A DNA stretch of 64,000 bases from the NCBI GenBank assembly GCA_963760935.1, contig CAVXFB010000002.1, positions 339,080 through 403,079 on the forward strand, read 5' to 3'. Positions 26,619 to 35,148 of the stretch are shown piece by piece. The notes beneath the pieces were generated by a model. The model searched no databases, was not told the origin of the DNA, and saw only the letters and a list, made by a program, of their open reading frames with translations. Both the position numbers and the translations under genes were made by a program. The DNA comes from CAVXFB01 sp963760935. Its GTDB lineage: Bacteria > Planctomycetota > Planctomycetia > Pirellulales > Thermoguttaceae. Every line of letters begins with the position of its first letter. Positions within the stretch are counted from its first letter, which is position 1.

Positions 26619-27992
26619 ATGTACGACACGATAATTATCGGCGCCGGCATGTCAGGCTTGGCGGCTGGTATCCGCTTGGCCCATTTCGGTCAGCGCGTCT
26701 GCATTCTGGAGCGGCACAGCGCGATCGGCGGGCTCAATTCGTTCTATCGCCAACGCGGTCGCACGTTCGATGTTGGCCTGCATGCCGTGACCAACTATGC
26801 TCCGAAAGGGACGCGCACCGGTCCCTTGGCCCGCCTGCTGCGACAGTTGCGCATCACGTGGGAGGAATGGGCGTTGGCGCCGCAGCTTACCTCCGCCATT
26901 CGATTCCCCGACGCCACGCTGCGATTTTCCAACAACATCGAATTGCTCGAAAGCGAGGTGCGGCGTCTGTTTCCCCGCCAGACCGATAATTTTCGCCGCC
27001 TGCTGGCCGAGTTGCCGGAGTACGATCAATTTGGCCAGACTGGCCCCAACCCATCGGCTCGCGAGGTGGTGGGCCGCATCATCGATGATCCCTTGCTGCG
27101 GGAAATGCTGTTTTGCCCGATCCTCTTCTACGGCGGCGCCCGCGAACACGATATCGACTTCGACCAGTTCAGCATCCTCTTTCGCTCGGTCTTTCTGGAA
27201 GGGCTGGCCCGACCGCTGGCCGGAATCCAGATGATCCTCAAGATGTTAGTCCGCCGCTTCAAGGACCTCGGCGGTGAACTGCGGCTTCGGGCCGCCGTGG
27301 CCGAAATCGTGGTTCGCGACAATGCGGTGCAAAAAGTGACATTGGAGGACGGCACGGAGATCGAAGGTCGCAACGTCCTCTCGTCGGCCGGCTGGACCGA
27401 AACGATGCGACTGTGCGACAGCGGGCATACCGAAGAACAGGCTCCGGCCGGACGGCTTTCGTTTGTCGAGGCGATCTCGGTTCTCAACGCCCAGCCGCGC
27501 GCGCTCGGCTACGACCAAACCATCGTCTTCTTCAATGATTCGGACAAGTTTCACTATGAGAAGCCGGCCGGGCTGGCCGATTTCCGCAGCGGCACGATCT
27601 GCTCGCCCAATAACTTCGCCTATGCCGAGCCGCTTCGCGAAGGCGTCATGCGGATTTCCGCCCTGGCCAATTATGACCGCTGGGCTGCACTCGACGCCGA
27701 CGCGTATCGCCTGGCGAAGCTCCGCTGCTACGACGAGATGGCAGCCGCGGCCGTGCGCTTCGTGCCCGACTTCCGCAGCGCCGTGATCGACACGGATCTG
27801 TTCACACCGCTGACGATTCACCGCTTCACCGGACATGCCAACGGCGCCGTCTACGGCTCGACGCAAAAGCGCCCCGACGGCACTACGCACCTGAAGAATC
27901 TCTACATCTGCGGCAACGACCAGGGCCTGGTCGGCATCGTCGGCACGATTATCAGCGGCATCAGCATCGCCAACCGGCACTTGTTGAAGTAG
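26619..27992 (+). CDS. CrtI-type FAD oxidoreductase (phytoene desaturase-like) 1
   Basis: 457 residues. Starts with the FAD dinucleotide fold MYDTIIIGAGMSGLAAGIRL, then ERHSAIGGLNSFYRQRGRTFDVGLHAVT typical of the CrtI/CrtISO group, and ends with a second FAD contact NLYICGNDQGLVGIVGTIISG. CrtI relatives desaturate, isomerise or hydrogenate isoprenoids; placed between an ACP and FabZ/FabI this copy more likely acts on an acyl or polyene intermediate. The substrate is inference. ATG 26619 is chosen because the FAD motif follows immediately. Confidence 0.85.
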   Translation: MYDTIIIGAGMSGLAAGIRLAHFGQRVCILERHSAIGGLNSFYRQRGRTFDVGLHAVTNYAPKGTRTGPLARLLRQLRITWEEWALAPQLTSAIRFPDATLRFSNNIELLESEVRRLFPRQTDNFRRLLAELPEYDQFGQTGPNPSAREVVGRIIDDPLLREMLFCPILFYGGAREHDIDFDQFSILFRSVFLEGLARPLAGIQMILKMLVRRFKDLGGELRLRAAVAEIVVRDNAVQKVTLEDGTEIEGRNVLSSAGWTETMRLCDSGHTEEQAPAGRLSFVEAISVLNAQPRALGYDQTIVFFNDSDKFHYEKPAGLADFRSGTICSPNNFAYAEPLREGVMRISALANYDRWAALDADAYRLAKLRCYDEMAAAAVRFVPDFRSAVIDTDLFTPLTIHRFTGHANGAVYGSTQKRPDGTTHLKNLYICGNDQGLVGIVGTIISGISIANRHLLK

Positions 27993-28207
27993 GCGGGAGA
28001 CGCCGTAACTGGCGGCGGAGAACGCGCCATCATGGATTCGGCCATGATCGAGAAGGCTGTAGATATGCTGCTGGAGGCCGCGTTGGTGGGCGAAGCGAAC
28101 CAGACAAGGTTGACACGAAGGACTGACTGTAAATCCCGCGCCCCGTGCCAATTGGGCAGGCGGGGTGCGAGTTGACGAAACACGCTAGCTGTCCTTATAA
28201 TAACCGC

Positions 28208-28402
28208 ATGAAGACCCTTTGCGTCGAATGTCCCGACGAGCTTGCGGATCGCCTTGAGGTTCTTGTACGCGACGGTTGGGTTGCCGACCAGCAGCAGGCT
28301 GTCATCGAAGCGCTGCGTCGATTCCTGGATTCCCACCGTCCCGAATTGACCGAATCCCAGATCCTTGCCGACGTGGAGTGGGGCCTCCATGGCAACGACT
28401 GA
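28208..28402 (+). CDS. Antitoxin-like small protein, partner of PIN toxin
   Basis: 64 residues (MKTLCVECPDELADRLEVLV...). The N-terminal strand plus two helices (WVADQQQAVIEALRRFLDSH) fit a ribbon-helix-helix type antitoxin. It overlaps the PIN gene by 14 bp (PIN ATG at 28389, stop here 28400-28402), which is typical of toxin-antitoxin pairs. Family assignment is by architecture. Confidence 0.7.
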   Translation: MKTLCVECPDELADRLEVLVRDGWVADQQQAVIEALRRFLDSHRPELTESQILADVEWGLHGND

Positions 28403-28895
28403 GGCACAGGTGGTCGCAGATGCCGGCCCAATCATTCATCTGGACGAACTTGGCTGTCTTGATCTGCTGGGCGATTTGGGCGCCATTATATTGCCACGTG
28501 TCGTATGGGCTGAAATAACTGCCCATCGACCTGATCTCTGCCTTGATCAGTTGGCCAATGCTCAGCTTTCTGATGCGCTGGGTAATCCATCCGAACGCCT
28601 CATATCGCTGAGCAATTCCTTTGCTCTTGGCGACGGCGAACGAGCCGCGATCCGGCTGGTGGAGAAATTGTCCGCGAAGCTGTTTCTTTGCGACGACGCG
28701 GCCGCCCGCCTTGCTGCCGAATCCTTGGGTTTCACTGTGCGTGGCACGCTGGGGATTTTGGTGCGATCAATACGCGTCGGGAAGCGGACGCGGGCGGAAG
28801 TCCTTTTCATCTTGCAACAACTCCCGCAGCGATCGTCCTTACACGTCTCTCGTCAACTACTAGGCAAAATCATCGCCGGGGTCGAAAATGAGTAG
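28389..28895 (+). CDS. PIN-domain toxin (DUF3368-type)
   Basis: 168 residues. PIN nucleases cut RNA with clustered acidic residues. Here VVADAGPIIHLDELG has the first aspartate, VVWAEI the second acidic residue, ALGDGERAAIRL the third and LFLCDDAAARLAAESLG the fourth. The latter block and GTLGILVRSIRVG are characteristic of the DUF3368 branch. The pair interrupts the lipid operon between the two CrtI-like genes, in the same direction. Expected to be neutralised by the upstream antitoxin and co-regulated with it. Confidence 0.82.
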   Translation: MATTEAQVVADAGPIIHLDELGCLDLLGDLGAIILPRVVWAEITAHRPDLCLDQLANAQLSDALGNPSERLISLSNSFALGDGERAAIRLVEKLSAKLFLCDDAAARLAAESLGFTVRGTLGILVRSIRVGKRTRAEVLFILQQLPQRSSLHVSRQLLGKIIAGVENE

Positions 28896-28947
28896 CCACA
28901 GCAACGCCACGATGGACCGATGATTGCATTCGAACTCGGTGTCCCTT

Positions 28948-30363
28948 ATGCAAACTGAGCCACTCCCGCAGCTCCGCGATCACTACGACGTCGTCGTTAT
29001 CGGCGGCGGCTTGGGCGGCATGACGGCTGCCAATGTCTTGGCCCGGGCTGGCCGCTCTGTGCTGCTGGCTGAGCAGCATTACAAACTCGGCGGGTTGGCC
29101 ACTTGGTTCCACCGCCGAGGGCATGTCTTCGACGTGGCCTTGCACGGCTTTCCCGTCGGCATGATCAAGAGCTGCCGCCGCTATTGGACGAGCGAAATCG
29201 CCGACTCGATCGTGCAGTTGAAGGACATCCGCTTCGACAATCCGATGTTCTCGCTATCCACGACGTTTGATCGGCAGGATTTCACGCGGCTGCTGGTCGA
29301 GCGGTTTCAGGTGCCACCGGAGAATGTGACGGCGTTTTTTGACGCCGCTCGCGACATGAACTTCTACGACGATCAGGCGACAACCACCGGGCAGCTCTTC
29401 GAGCGATTCTTCCCGGGCCGCGCGGACGTCGTGCGGCTGTTGATGGAGCCGATCACGTACGCGAACGGATCGACGCTCGAAGATCCCGCCCTGACGTACG
29501 GCATCGTGTTCTCCAACTTCATGTCGAAGGGCGTGTACACGTTCCAAGGTGGCACCGATCAATTGATTCGGTTGATGGAAGCCGATCTGCGCCACAGCGG
29601 CGTCGATATTTGCACACGCTGCTCGGTCGACAAGATCCGCGTCGCCGGCCGCCGAATTGAGGCGGTTATGCTTGATGGCCGCGAGGTGAAAACCCGAGCC
29701 GTCGTTTCCAACGCGAACTTGCTGGGCACGATCTTCAATCTGATTGGTTCCGACGCGTGGGATCGCGATTTTCTCGATCAAGCCCGGGCCGTGCGGCTGA
29801 ACAACTCCAGCACGCAAGTCTACATGGCGTTGAAGCCCGAGGCCGCGCTCGAGGAGAGCCAGTGCGGCGACCTCCTGTTCAGTTCCACCGCGCCGACCTT
29901 CCGCACCGACCTGTTGCTTAGCCGCAACGTCACCAGCCGCACCTATTCGTTCTATTATCCCAGAAGCCGGCCGACGCTGGGCCGGTGTGCCATCGTTGCC
30001 AGCACGAACGCCAATTACGACGATTGGGCCGGCTTGCCGAGCGACGATTACGAAGCCGGTAAACGCGACCTGATCGCAGACACCTTGGCAGCCATTGAAA
30101 AATACGTGCCCGACATTCGCGATCGTTTGGATTATGTCGAGGCCGCGACGCCGCTAACGTTCGAGCACTATACCAAGCACCTGGGCGGGGCCAGCTTCGG
30201 CACGAAGTTCGAGGGCTTGGCCGTCAGCCGCGCCCTGCCGGAGCAGATCGCCGGACTGTATCATGCCGGCAGCGTCGGCATCATCATGTCCGGATGGCTC
30301 GGGGCCGTCAATTACGGCGTCATCGTCGCCAACGACGTCGACGCATTCCTCATGAAGGCATGA
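28948..30363 (+). CDS. CrtI-type FAD oxidoreductase (phytoene desaturase-like) 2
   Basis: 471 residues. FAD fold YDVVVIGGGLGGMTAANVLA near residue 13, then EQHYKLGGLATWFHRRGHVFDVALHGFP. The C-terminal FAD contact is IAGLYHAGSVGIIMSGWLGA. It is only distantly similar to the first copy, so the two probably catalyse separate steps. The stop (30361-30363) is followed by the FabZ ATG at 30365, so the genes are tightly coupled. Chosen start ATG 28948; a TTG at 28924 is possible. Confidence 0.85.
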   Translation: MQTEPLPQLRDHYDVVVIGGGLGGMTAANVLARAGRSVLLAEQHYKLGGLATWFHRRGHVFDVALHGFPVGMIKSCRRYWTSEIADSIVQLKDIRFDNPMFSLSTTFDRQDFTRLLVERFQVPPENVTAFFDAARDMNFYDDQATTTGQLFERFFPGRADVVRLLMEPITYANGSTLEDPALTYGIVFSNFMSKGVYTFQGGTDQLIRLMEADLRHSGVDICTRCSVDKIRVAGRRIEAVMLDGREVKTRAVVSNANLLGTIFNLIGSDAWDRDFLDQARAVRLNNSSTQVYMALKPEAALEESQCGDLLFSSTAPTFRTDLLLSRNVTSRTYSFYYPRSRPTLGRCAIVASTNANYDDWAGLPSDDYEAGKRDLIADTLAAIEKYVPDIRDRLDYVEAATPLTFEHYTKHLGGASFGTKFEGLAVSRALPEQIAGLYHAGSVGIIMSGWLGAVNYGVIVANDVDAFLMKA

Positions 30364-30364
30364 T

Positions 30365-30802
30365 ATGACCCACCAAGAAATCCTCGACGCCATCCCGCAC
30401 CGCGACCCGTTCCTGCTGGTCGACGAAATCGTCGAGCAGACCGAAAAGCGGATCGTCGGGACAAAGACGTTTAGCGGCAAGGAATGGTTCTTCGCCGGCC
30501 ATTTTCCCGGTCAGCCGATCGTTCCCGGCGTGTTGCTGTGCGAGGCGGCCATGCAGTGTGGCGCGATCTTGATGGCGCACATCTTTGCCAATGCTGCCGG
30601 CACGCTGCCCGTGGTCACGCGCATGAACGACGTGCGATTCAAGCGCATGGTGGCGCCCGGCGAGAAAATTGTCATGGAGGTGGAACTGAAGGAGCGACTT
30701 GCCAACCATTTCTACCTCGTGGCGCGATCTACGGTCGAAGGCAAGGTTGCCCTGAGATTAGAGTTTGCCTGCGCGGCCACCGAAGCCACTAAGAACGCCT
30801 AG
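30365..30802 (+). CDS. 3-hydroxyacyl-ACP dehydratase, FabZ-type
   Basis: 145 residues. Hot-dog fold dehydratase that removes water from 3-hydroxyacyl-ACP. Opening IPHRDPFLLVD and the active-site helix with H46 (AGHFPGQPIVPGVLLCEAAMQ region) and E60 are intact. It starts one base after the upstream stop codon, so translation is coupled. Completes, with KAS, ACP and FabI, a mini FAS-II set lacking only a ketoreductase. Confidence 0.93.
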   Translation: MTHQEILDAIPHRDPFLLVDEIVEQTEKRIVGTKTFSGKEWFFAGHFPGQPIVPGVLLCEAAMQCGAILMAHIFANAAGTLPVVTRMNDVRFKRMVAPGEKIVMEVELKERLANHFYLVARSTVEGKVALRLEFACAATEATKNA

Positions 30803-30854
30803 GGATGACATTGTTCGTCGGTCAGCAATCCACTATCAACAGGCCCAGTTCTCG

Positions 30855-31655
30855 ATGGATTTCCTTCAGCTTACCAACAAATCGATTCTGATTTTCGGGG
30901 TGGCCAACCGGAAGAGCGTGGCGTGGCACATCGGCCGCGTTCTGACCGACGCCGGGGCGAAATGCGTCTACGTGGTGCAGAATGACGAAGTGCGGCAAAG
31001 CGTCGCGACTCTGCTCGGCGATGCGGAGGTCTACGTCTGCGACGTCGAACAAGAACAGCACATCGCCCGGCTTCGCGACGCGCTCGCCAGCCAGGGACAC
31101 ACTTTCCACGGCATGGTCCATTCATTGGCGTTCGCCGATTATTCGGCCGGTGTAAAGCCGTTTCACGAGACGCCGAGGAAGGCGTTCCTACAGGCACTTG
31201 ATATCTCTTGTTTCTCGTTGATCGCGCTCTCCAACGCGCTGAAGGACGTGCTCGCTCGTGACGCCTCGGTAGTGACGATCTCGATCTCGACCACGCAGAT
31301 GGCCAGCGAGAGCTACGGCTACATGGCCCCGATCAAGGCCGCCTTGGACAGCTCGCTCGCATTCCTGGCGAAGTCGTTCAGCCGCTTTTCGCAGATTCGC
31401 TTCAACGCCGTAGCGCCAGGCCTGCTGAAGACATCGGCCTCGGCCGGAATCCCCGGCTACGTCGACGCCTACCTCTATGCCGAACAGGTGATCCCGCGGA
31501 AACAGGCGGTGCGGACCGAAGAAGTGGCCCACACCGCCGCCTTCCTCCTCAGCCCGCGCTCGAGCGGCATCAACGCCCAGCGCCTGGTGATCGACGCCGG
31601 TATGTCGATCAACTATTTCGACCGTGACCTGATCGAGCGAGCCATGCGGCCGTAG
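30855..31655 (+). CDS. Enoyl-ACP reductase, FabI-type SDR
   Basis: 266 residues. NAD(P)H-dependent reduction of the trans-2 enoyl-ACP bond. Features: ILIFGVANRKSVAWHIGRVL (FabI-type cofactor loop), then Y154 and K161 with six residues between (SESYGYMAPIK), the FabI spacing, and late FNAVAPGLLKTSASAGIPG. Start ATG 30855 follows homology; an open frame to 30765 overlaps the FabZ end. Last gene of the lipid operon. Whether it reduces normal or modified enoyl chains is unknown. Confidence 0.9.
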   Translation: MDFLQLTNKSILIFGVANRKSVAWHIGRVLTDAGAKCVYVVQNDEVRQSVATLLGDAEVYVCDVEQEQHIARLRDALASQGHTFHGMVHSLAFADYSAGVKPFHETPRKAFLQALDISCFSLIALSNALKDVLARDASVVTISISTTQMASESYGYMAPIKAALDSSLAFLAKSFSRFSQIRFNAVAPGLLKTSASAGIPGYVDAYLYAEQVIPRKQAVRTEEVAHTAAFLLSPRSSGINAQRLVIDAGMSINYFDRDLIERAMRP

Positions 31656-31731
31656 GACGAAGGGCACTGAAAATATTAGATCATCTATTTTTCCGTTGAC
31701 CTAGCATTCAAGCTGGAGTAGGATTGAAGGG

Positions 31732-31998
31732 ATGCCTTGGAGAGTCGTCGAATCGCGCTCGCTCGCTAAACAGGTCGAGCGGTCTCCCAGGGAGATTCAA
31801 CAGCGGTATGTCGTCTGGCGGCACAGAGTAGAACAGGAGGGTCCGGAACTTGGTGGCGGATACCGAGTCCACAAACTTCGCGGCAACCGAAAGGGTGAAA
31901 TGGCGGCCCGCCTGAACCGCCAATGGAGGGTCATCTTTACCGTGCTCCACGATGAATTGATCGTGCATGCGATTGAACTTACGCCGCACAAATATTAG
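31732..31998 (+). CDS. RelE/HigB-like toxin
   Basis: 88 residues. The pattern MPWRVVESRSLAKQVERSPREI, then GGGYRVHKLRG and RLNRQWRVIFTVLHDELIVHAIELTPHKY is that of RelE/ParE superfamily toxins, which cleave mRNA on the ribosome or poison gyrase. The toxin-first order with an HTH protein 12 bp downstream resembles HigBA systems. Confidence 0.8.
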   Translation: MPWRVVESRSLAKQVERSPREIQQRYVVWRHRVEQEGPELGGGYRVHKLRGNRKGEMAARLNRQWRVIFTVLHDELIVHAIELTPHKY

Positions 31999-32010
31999 AG
32001 GGTGTCGAAC

Positions 32011-32397
32011 ATGGCTTCGGTTCTTTCTCCCAAAGTGATTCGCCAGATAGAGCGAGGCATCCGCGCCGGGCGTTGCCTGACTGTCGTGCCGGATGCCAAG
32101 GGCGCCGCGTGCGTGATGGAAAGCGACCAATTGCTAAGCCGGGAGGAGTCGGACGCGTTTCTCAGTCGCATCGAACAGCCGACGCCGGGCACTTATCTGG
32201 ATATGTTTATATGGGAGTTCGCTGACGGCAGCGTGAAGCGTTTTGCCGAAAAGGTGAACTACCACCCCAATCGCATCTCGTCGCTCAAATCGTCGACCCG
32301 ACCGATCTCGCCACGGCTCTTTCGCCGCATGACCGGCGCGTACAAACTTGGTCCGAAAGAACGCGAGTTTTGGGGCAAAGCGCTGTTGGGTATCTGA
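32011..32397 (+). CDS. HTH protein, probable antitoxin of the RelE-like toxin
   Basis: 128 residues. C-terminal helix-turn-helix (FAEKVNYHPNRISSLKSSTRPI) and a basic tail; the N-terminal half is mostly helical and could bind the toxin. GAGGGTG lies 8 bases before ATG 32011. Placed 12 bp after the toxin gene on the same strand. Role as antitoxin and autoregulator is inferred from position and HTH. Confidence 0.7.
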   Translation: MASVLSPKVIRQIERGIRAGRCLTVVPDAKGAACVMESDQLLSREESDAFLSRIEQPTPGTYLDMFIWEFADGSVKRFAEKVNYHPNRISSLKSSTRPISPRLFRRMTGAYKLGPKEREFWGKALLGI

Positions 32398-32728
32398 CCA
32401 TTGCCAACGATCGGCAAAAACCGAGTCGGTTTAGGCCGAGAATGGGCCAGTAGCGGGCGAATTGCAGTGCTGTGGCAGTGCGCAGGGGGCCCCAATCGCG
32501 GTAAATCTTGCCCATACCAGGCCGGTCGCCTGCCCGGCTTGGAGACACTTACCTCCCGCTCGCCGCCGCACCGGTTTTGGCCAGGGGCCCCGACTGAGCC
32601 GATACCCCACTTCCAGGCCAAAAAGCTGACTTCAAATCGCCGTCTTGAAGCCACTAAAGCCTGTCGCCGTCGGGAGTTAACGCAGACTTCAAAACTTCAG
32701 CACCTCTAAGAGAAAAATGAGTCTCTAT
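32398..32728. other. Gene-free stretch with GACTTCAA motifs, left of the IS4 element
   Basis: About 330 bp without a gene. It holds GACTTCAA at 32628 and 32685. The other half of this non-coding region lies right of the IS (34066-34422), with four more copies; the IS split what was one stretch. Confidence 0.6.
32720..32728. repeat. Left target-site duplication of the IS4 element
   Basis: AGTCTCTAT directly before the element, repeated exactly at 34057-34065 after it. Confidence 0.9.
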
Positions 32729-34056
32729 CAGTACTGTCTGGTTATAAGTTGAATAGTGACAATTGGTTACAGTGAGGACTTTCGGAATCTGCTGTAGAAG
32801 ACGCTGAAAGCGCCTGAAAAATAGGGGTTTTCTCGAAAGGAGTCACGCTCAGAATTTGGAGGATTTCGGTGAGGCTGCGGTCGAGCTTCAATTCGCGTCT
32901 GAGGATGGCTGCGAGCACGTAGACGCTCACGGCAATCCACACCTGAGTCTTTACGGCATTCATGGAATGGCCATAGAACGACTTGATACGCAGATTTTGC
33001 TTGATCCACTTGAAAAAGAGTTCCACTTGCCAGCGACAGCGGTAGAGCTGTGCGATCGTGAGCGCCGGAAGGTCGAAGTTGTTGGTCAGAAACACCAGTC
33101 GTCGTTTGTGTTCGGTATCGTAGTACGCAACGCGACGAAGCGGAGCAGGATAAAGTTGAGACGTCTTGAGACCTTGAAGAACAATGGTTTGGTCGCTGCG
33201 CAGCCCCGTGGATTTGTCCACCATGCGGGACTCGCGGCGGTTGGTATCGAGGTTCCGCTTGGCGCGAGTGACGAAAAACGCCATCTGCCGAGTGAAGGCA
33301 TGCAGGCGGCGGAAGTCGATGTAACCCTTGTCCATCACGTAGAAGGCACCCGGCTCGATGGGCAGGTGATCGAGGACATTCACATCGTGCGTTTTCCCGT
33401 GAGTTATGCGGATAAAGCAGGGGATGTTGCCCCGCAGGTCGATCAGTGTATGCAGCTTCACCGCCCCCTTGTGACGACGGAAACGAGCCCACGGAAACAG
33501 GGCCAGGCAGAGGTCGATCGTCGTGGAGTCCAGGGCGTAGGCAGCCTGCTTCAAGGCAAGTCCGAAGTCCTCCTGAGCATACAACGTCCGGGCGCGACCG
33601 ATCAACACCTGAGCGAAGTCTGCCCAGATGCGCCAGTCCCGATGTTTGTTGGCATCGCCCAAGGTACTGCGAGCGATCTTGCCCCGAAAGCCTGCATGAT
33701 AGAGCTTCGGCTCCATGGCCCTCAAGCAGGTCTCGATGTCCCGCAAGCTCTCGCGATAGGTCAGCTGCGCGAAGGCCATAGTAAGGAATTGGTCGCGGCA
33801 AGAGAAATCTCGCACGCGCGAGTCGCCGCGATACCGTCGCACACAAGAATTGAAGTCGTGCCGCGGAAGAAAATCCATCAACTGAGCAAACACTACTTGG
33901 CCGGAATACATACGTCATCCTTTTCCACCCAGAGGTGGCTTCAGAATGACGAAAGCATGCATCCGAATTGAAGTCGTGCGCGCTCATTTTACGTTGCAAG
34001 CCTTCACCCTTACATTACTTCGGACGATTTCCGAACACGTTAACCGGACAGTACTG
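32729..34056 (-). mobile_element. Complete IS4-family insertion sequence
   Basis: 1328 bp. Terminal inverted repeats: CAGTACTGTCTGGTTA at the left and, in complement, CAGTACTGTCCGGTTA at the right, 15 of 16 matching. Both flanks carry the 9-bp direct repeat AGTCTCTAT, so the insertion is recent enough to be intact. The transposase reads leftward and its stop codon lies inside the left repeat. Confidence 0.93.
32742..33911 (-). CDS. IS4-family transposase (DUF4372 plus DDE)
   Basis: 389 residues. The N-terminal region (FAQLMDFLPRHDFN, RDFSCRDQFLTMAFAQLTYR) matches the DUF4372 domain found in one IS4 branch. Catalytic residues: aspartate in YALDSTTIDL, aspartate in FYVMDKGYIDF, and the YREK-type motif YRCRWQVELFFKWIKQNL with the glutamate. 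The frame is uninterrupted, so the enzyme looks functional. Confidence 0.93.
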   Translation of the reverse strand: MYSGQVVFAQLMDFLPRHDFNSCVRRYRGDSRVRDFSCRDQFLTMAFAQLTYRESLRDIETCLRAMEPKLYHAGFRGKIARSTLGDANKHRDWRIWADFAQVLIGRARTLYAQEDFGLALKQAAYALDSTTIDLCLALFPWARFRRHKGAVKLHTLIDLRGNIPCFIRITHGKTHDVNVLDHLPIEPGAFYVMDKGYIDFRRLHAFTRQMAFFVTRAKRNLDTNRRESRMVDKSTGLRSDQTIVLQGLKTSQLYPAPLRRVAYYDTEHKRRLVFLTNNFDLPALTIAQLYRCRWQVELFFKWIKQNLRIKSFYGHSMNAVKTQVWIAVSVYVLAAILRRELKLDRSLTEILQILSVTPFEKTPIFQALSASSTADSESPHCNQLSLFNL

Positions 34057-34065
34057 AGTCTCTAT
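34057..34065. repeat. Right target-site duplication of the IS4 element
   Basis: AGTCTCTAT directly after the element, identical to 32720-32728. Confidence 0.9.
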
Positions 34066-34422
34066 AAATAAGCGAGGGCGGGGAGAGAAATGAAAAGGGA
34101 TTGAAGCTTGAAGTCTATAAAGAGAATCTCTCAACTCTATCTACTACTAACTACTTATTATTACCATAGTTACGTGCGGTTGGTGCATTGCCACCTTTGC
34201 GCCATATAGACTTCAATTCCAGGCCCTTGAAGTCACGGTGAAGTCTTGAAGTCTGGCGATGACCTCGCACCTCTCGCCTTCGTGCTAGACGTCTGGTATT
34301 GAATGGGTGTGTCGCTATGGGTGGCGGTGCATTGTGTGCTCTTTTGCATGCTGCTAGAATGCTAGAATGAGGGGACCGGAGCGTCGCACGTTGTATCTTG
34401 TGCTTCGGGTCGCCACTGCGAC
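34066..34422. other. AT-richer non-coding stretch with TTGAAGTC motif cluster
   Basis: TTGAAGTC or its complement occurs at 34108, 34209, 34227 and 34246. The extended 12-mer TTGAAGTCTATA (34108-34119) and its exact complement (34205-34216) face each other across an AT-rich 85 bp. No ORF is credible here. Function unknown. Confidence 0.7.
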
Positions 34423-35139
34423 ATGTCTATGAATGAATGGACCTCGGGAGATTCCGTTCAAGTCACGACCGAGACTGACTGCGGTCAACGCAACTGGCGC
34501 GGCCAGCGCGCGACAGCCTATATCTTTGGACTACTCTGCCTCGTGCTTGCGGTGGCTATCGTTCAAATGCGGGGCGAGCCGTGGGTGCGTGCCTTCTTGG
34601 TCGGCATCATGGGGTTTGGCGGGGTTTTCTTTTTTGCCACCCCGACAATCCAGTTGCGTCGAAGAGGCGTTTGGACACTGGGATGCGACGGCATTCTTTT
34701 CAAGCCAATTCGAGGTGAACCTCGGTACTTTCGCTGGATCGACATTGACGCCGTTCGATTTGGAAGCCGGAGCGTGTTGATTCGCTCGGCCGGGATGGCG
34801 ACGTTGCTGAACCTCGAACACGAGGCTACCGAACATCGTCAACGGGTTCGAGACTTTATCCGCATCGCCTTGAGTCCTGCTTTCGATCTCAGTGAACGAT
34901 CGTTGCCTAAGTTCTCACTTCGACGTGTGGTCGTAGGCACACTAGCAGGCGCGCCGCTAGCGCTGGTTCCGCTGGTTGGTGCATATGTTCAAACGACATT
35001 CTTGGACCCCGAGCGGCGTTGGGCGAGTTGGGGACCGCTTTGGTGTTTCGTGTGGTTAATCCCCTTGATGTTGGGGCTGTACTGCGTAGGGCGGCAACAG
35101 GATAAGCTGCTGTGGAGATACCGCGACGGTGGCAAGTGA
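34423..35139 (+). CDS. Hypothetical membrane protein
   Basis: 238 residues. Two closely spaced hydrophobic helices near 33-75 (ATAYIFGLLCLVLAVAIVQM and FLVGIMGFGGVFFFATP), a soluble middle with a PH-like fold look (GCDGILFKPIRGEPRYFRWIDIDAVRFG) and two more helices near the end. No signature recognised. The next two genes follow closely and also have membrane segments, so an operon of unknown purpose is likely. Start ATG 34423 or 34429. Confidence 0.6.
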   Translation: MSMNEWTSGDSVQVTTETDCGQRNWRGQRATAYIFGLLCLVLAVAIVQMRGEPWVRAFLVGIMGFGGVFFFATPTIQLRRRGVWTLGCDGILFKPIRGEPRYFRWIDIDAVRFGSRSVLIRSAGMATLLNLEHEATEHRQRVRDFIRIALSPAFDLSERSLPKFSLRRVVVGTLAGAPLALVPLVGAYVQTTFLDPERRWASWGPLWCFVWLIPLMLGLYCVGRQQDKLLWRYRDGGK

Positions 35140-35148
35140 AGAGGGATT

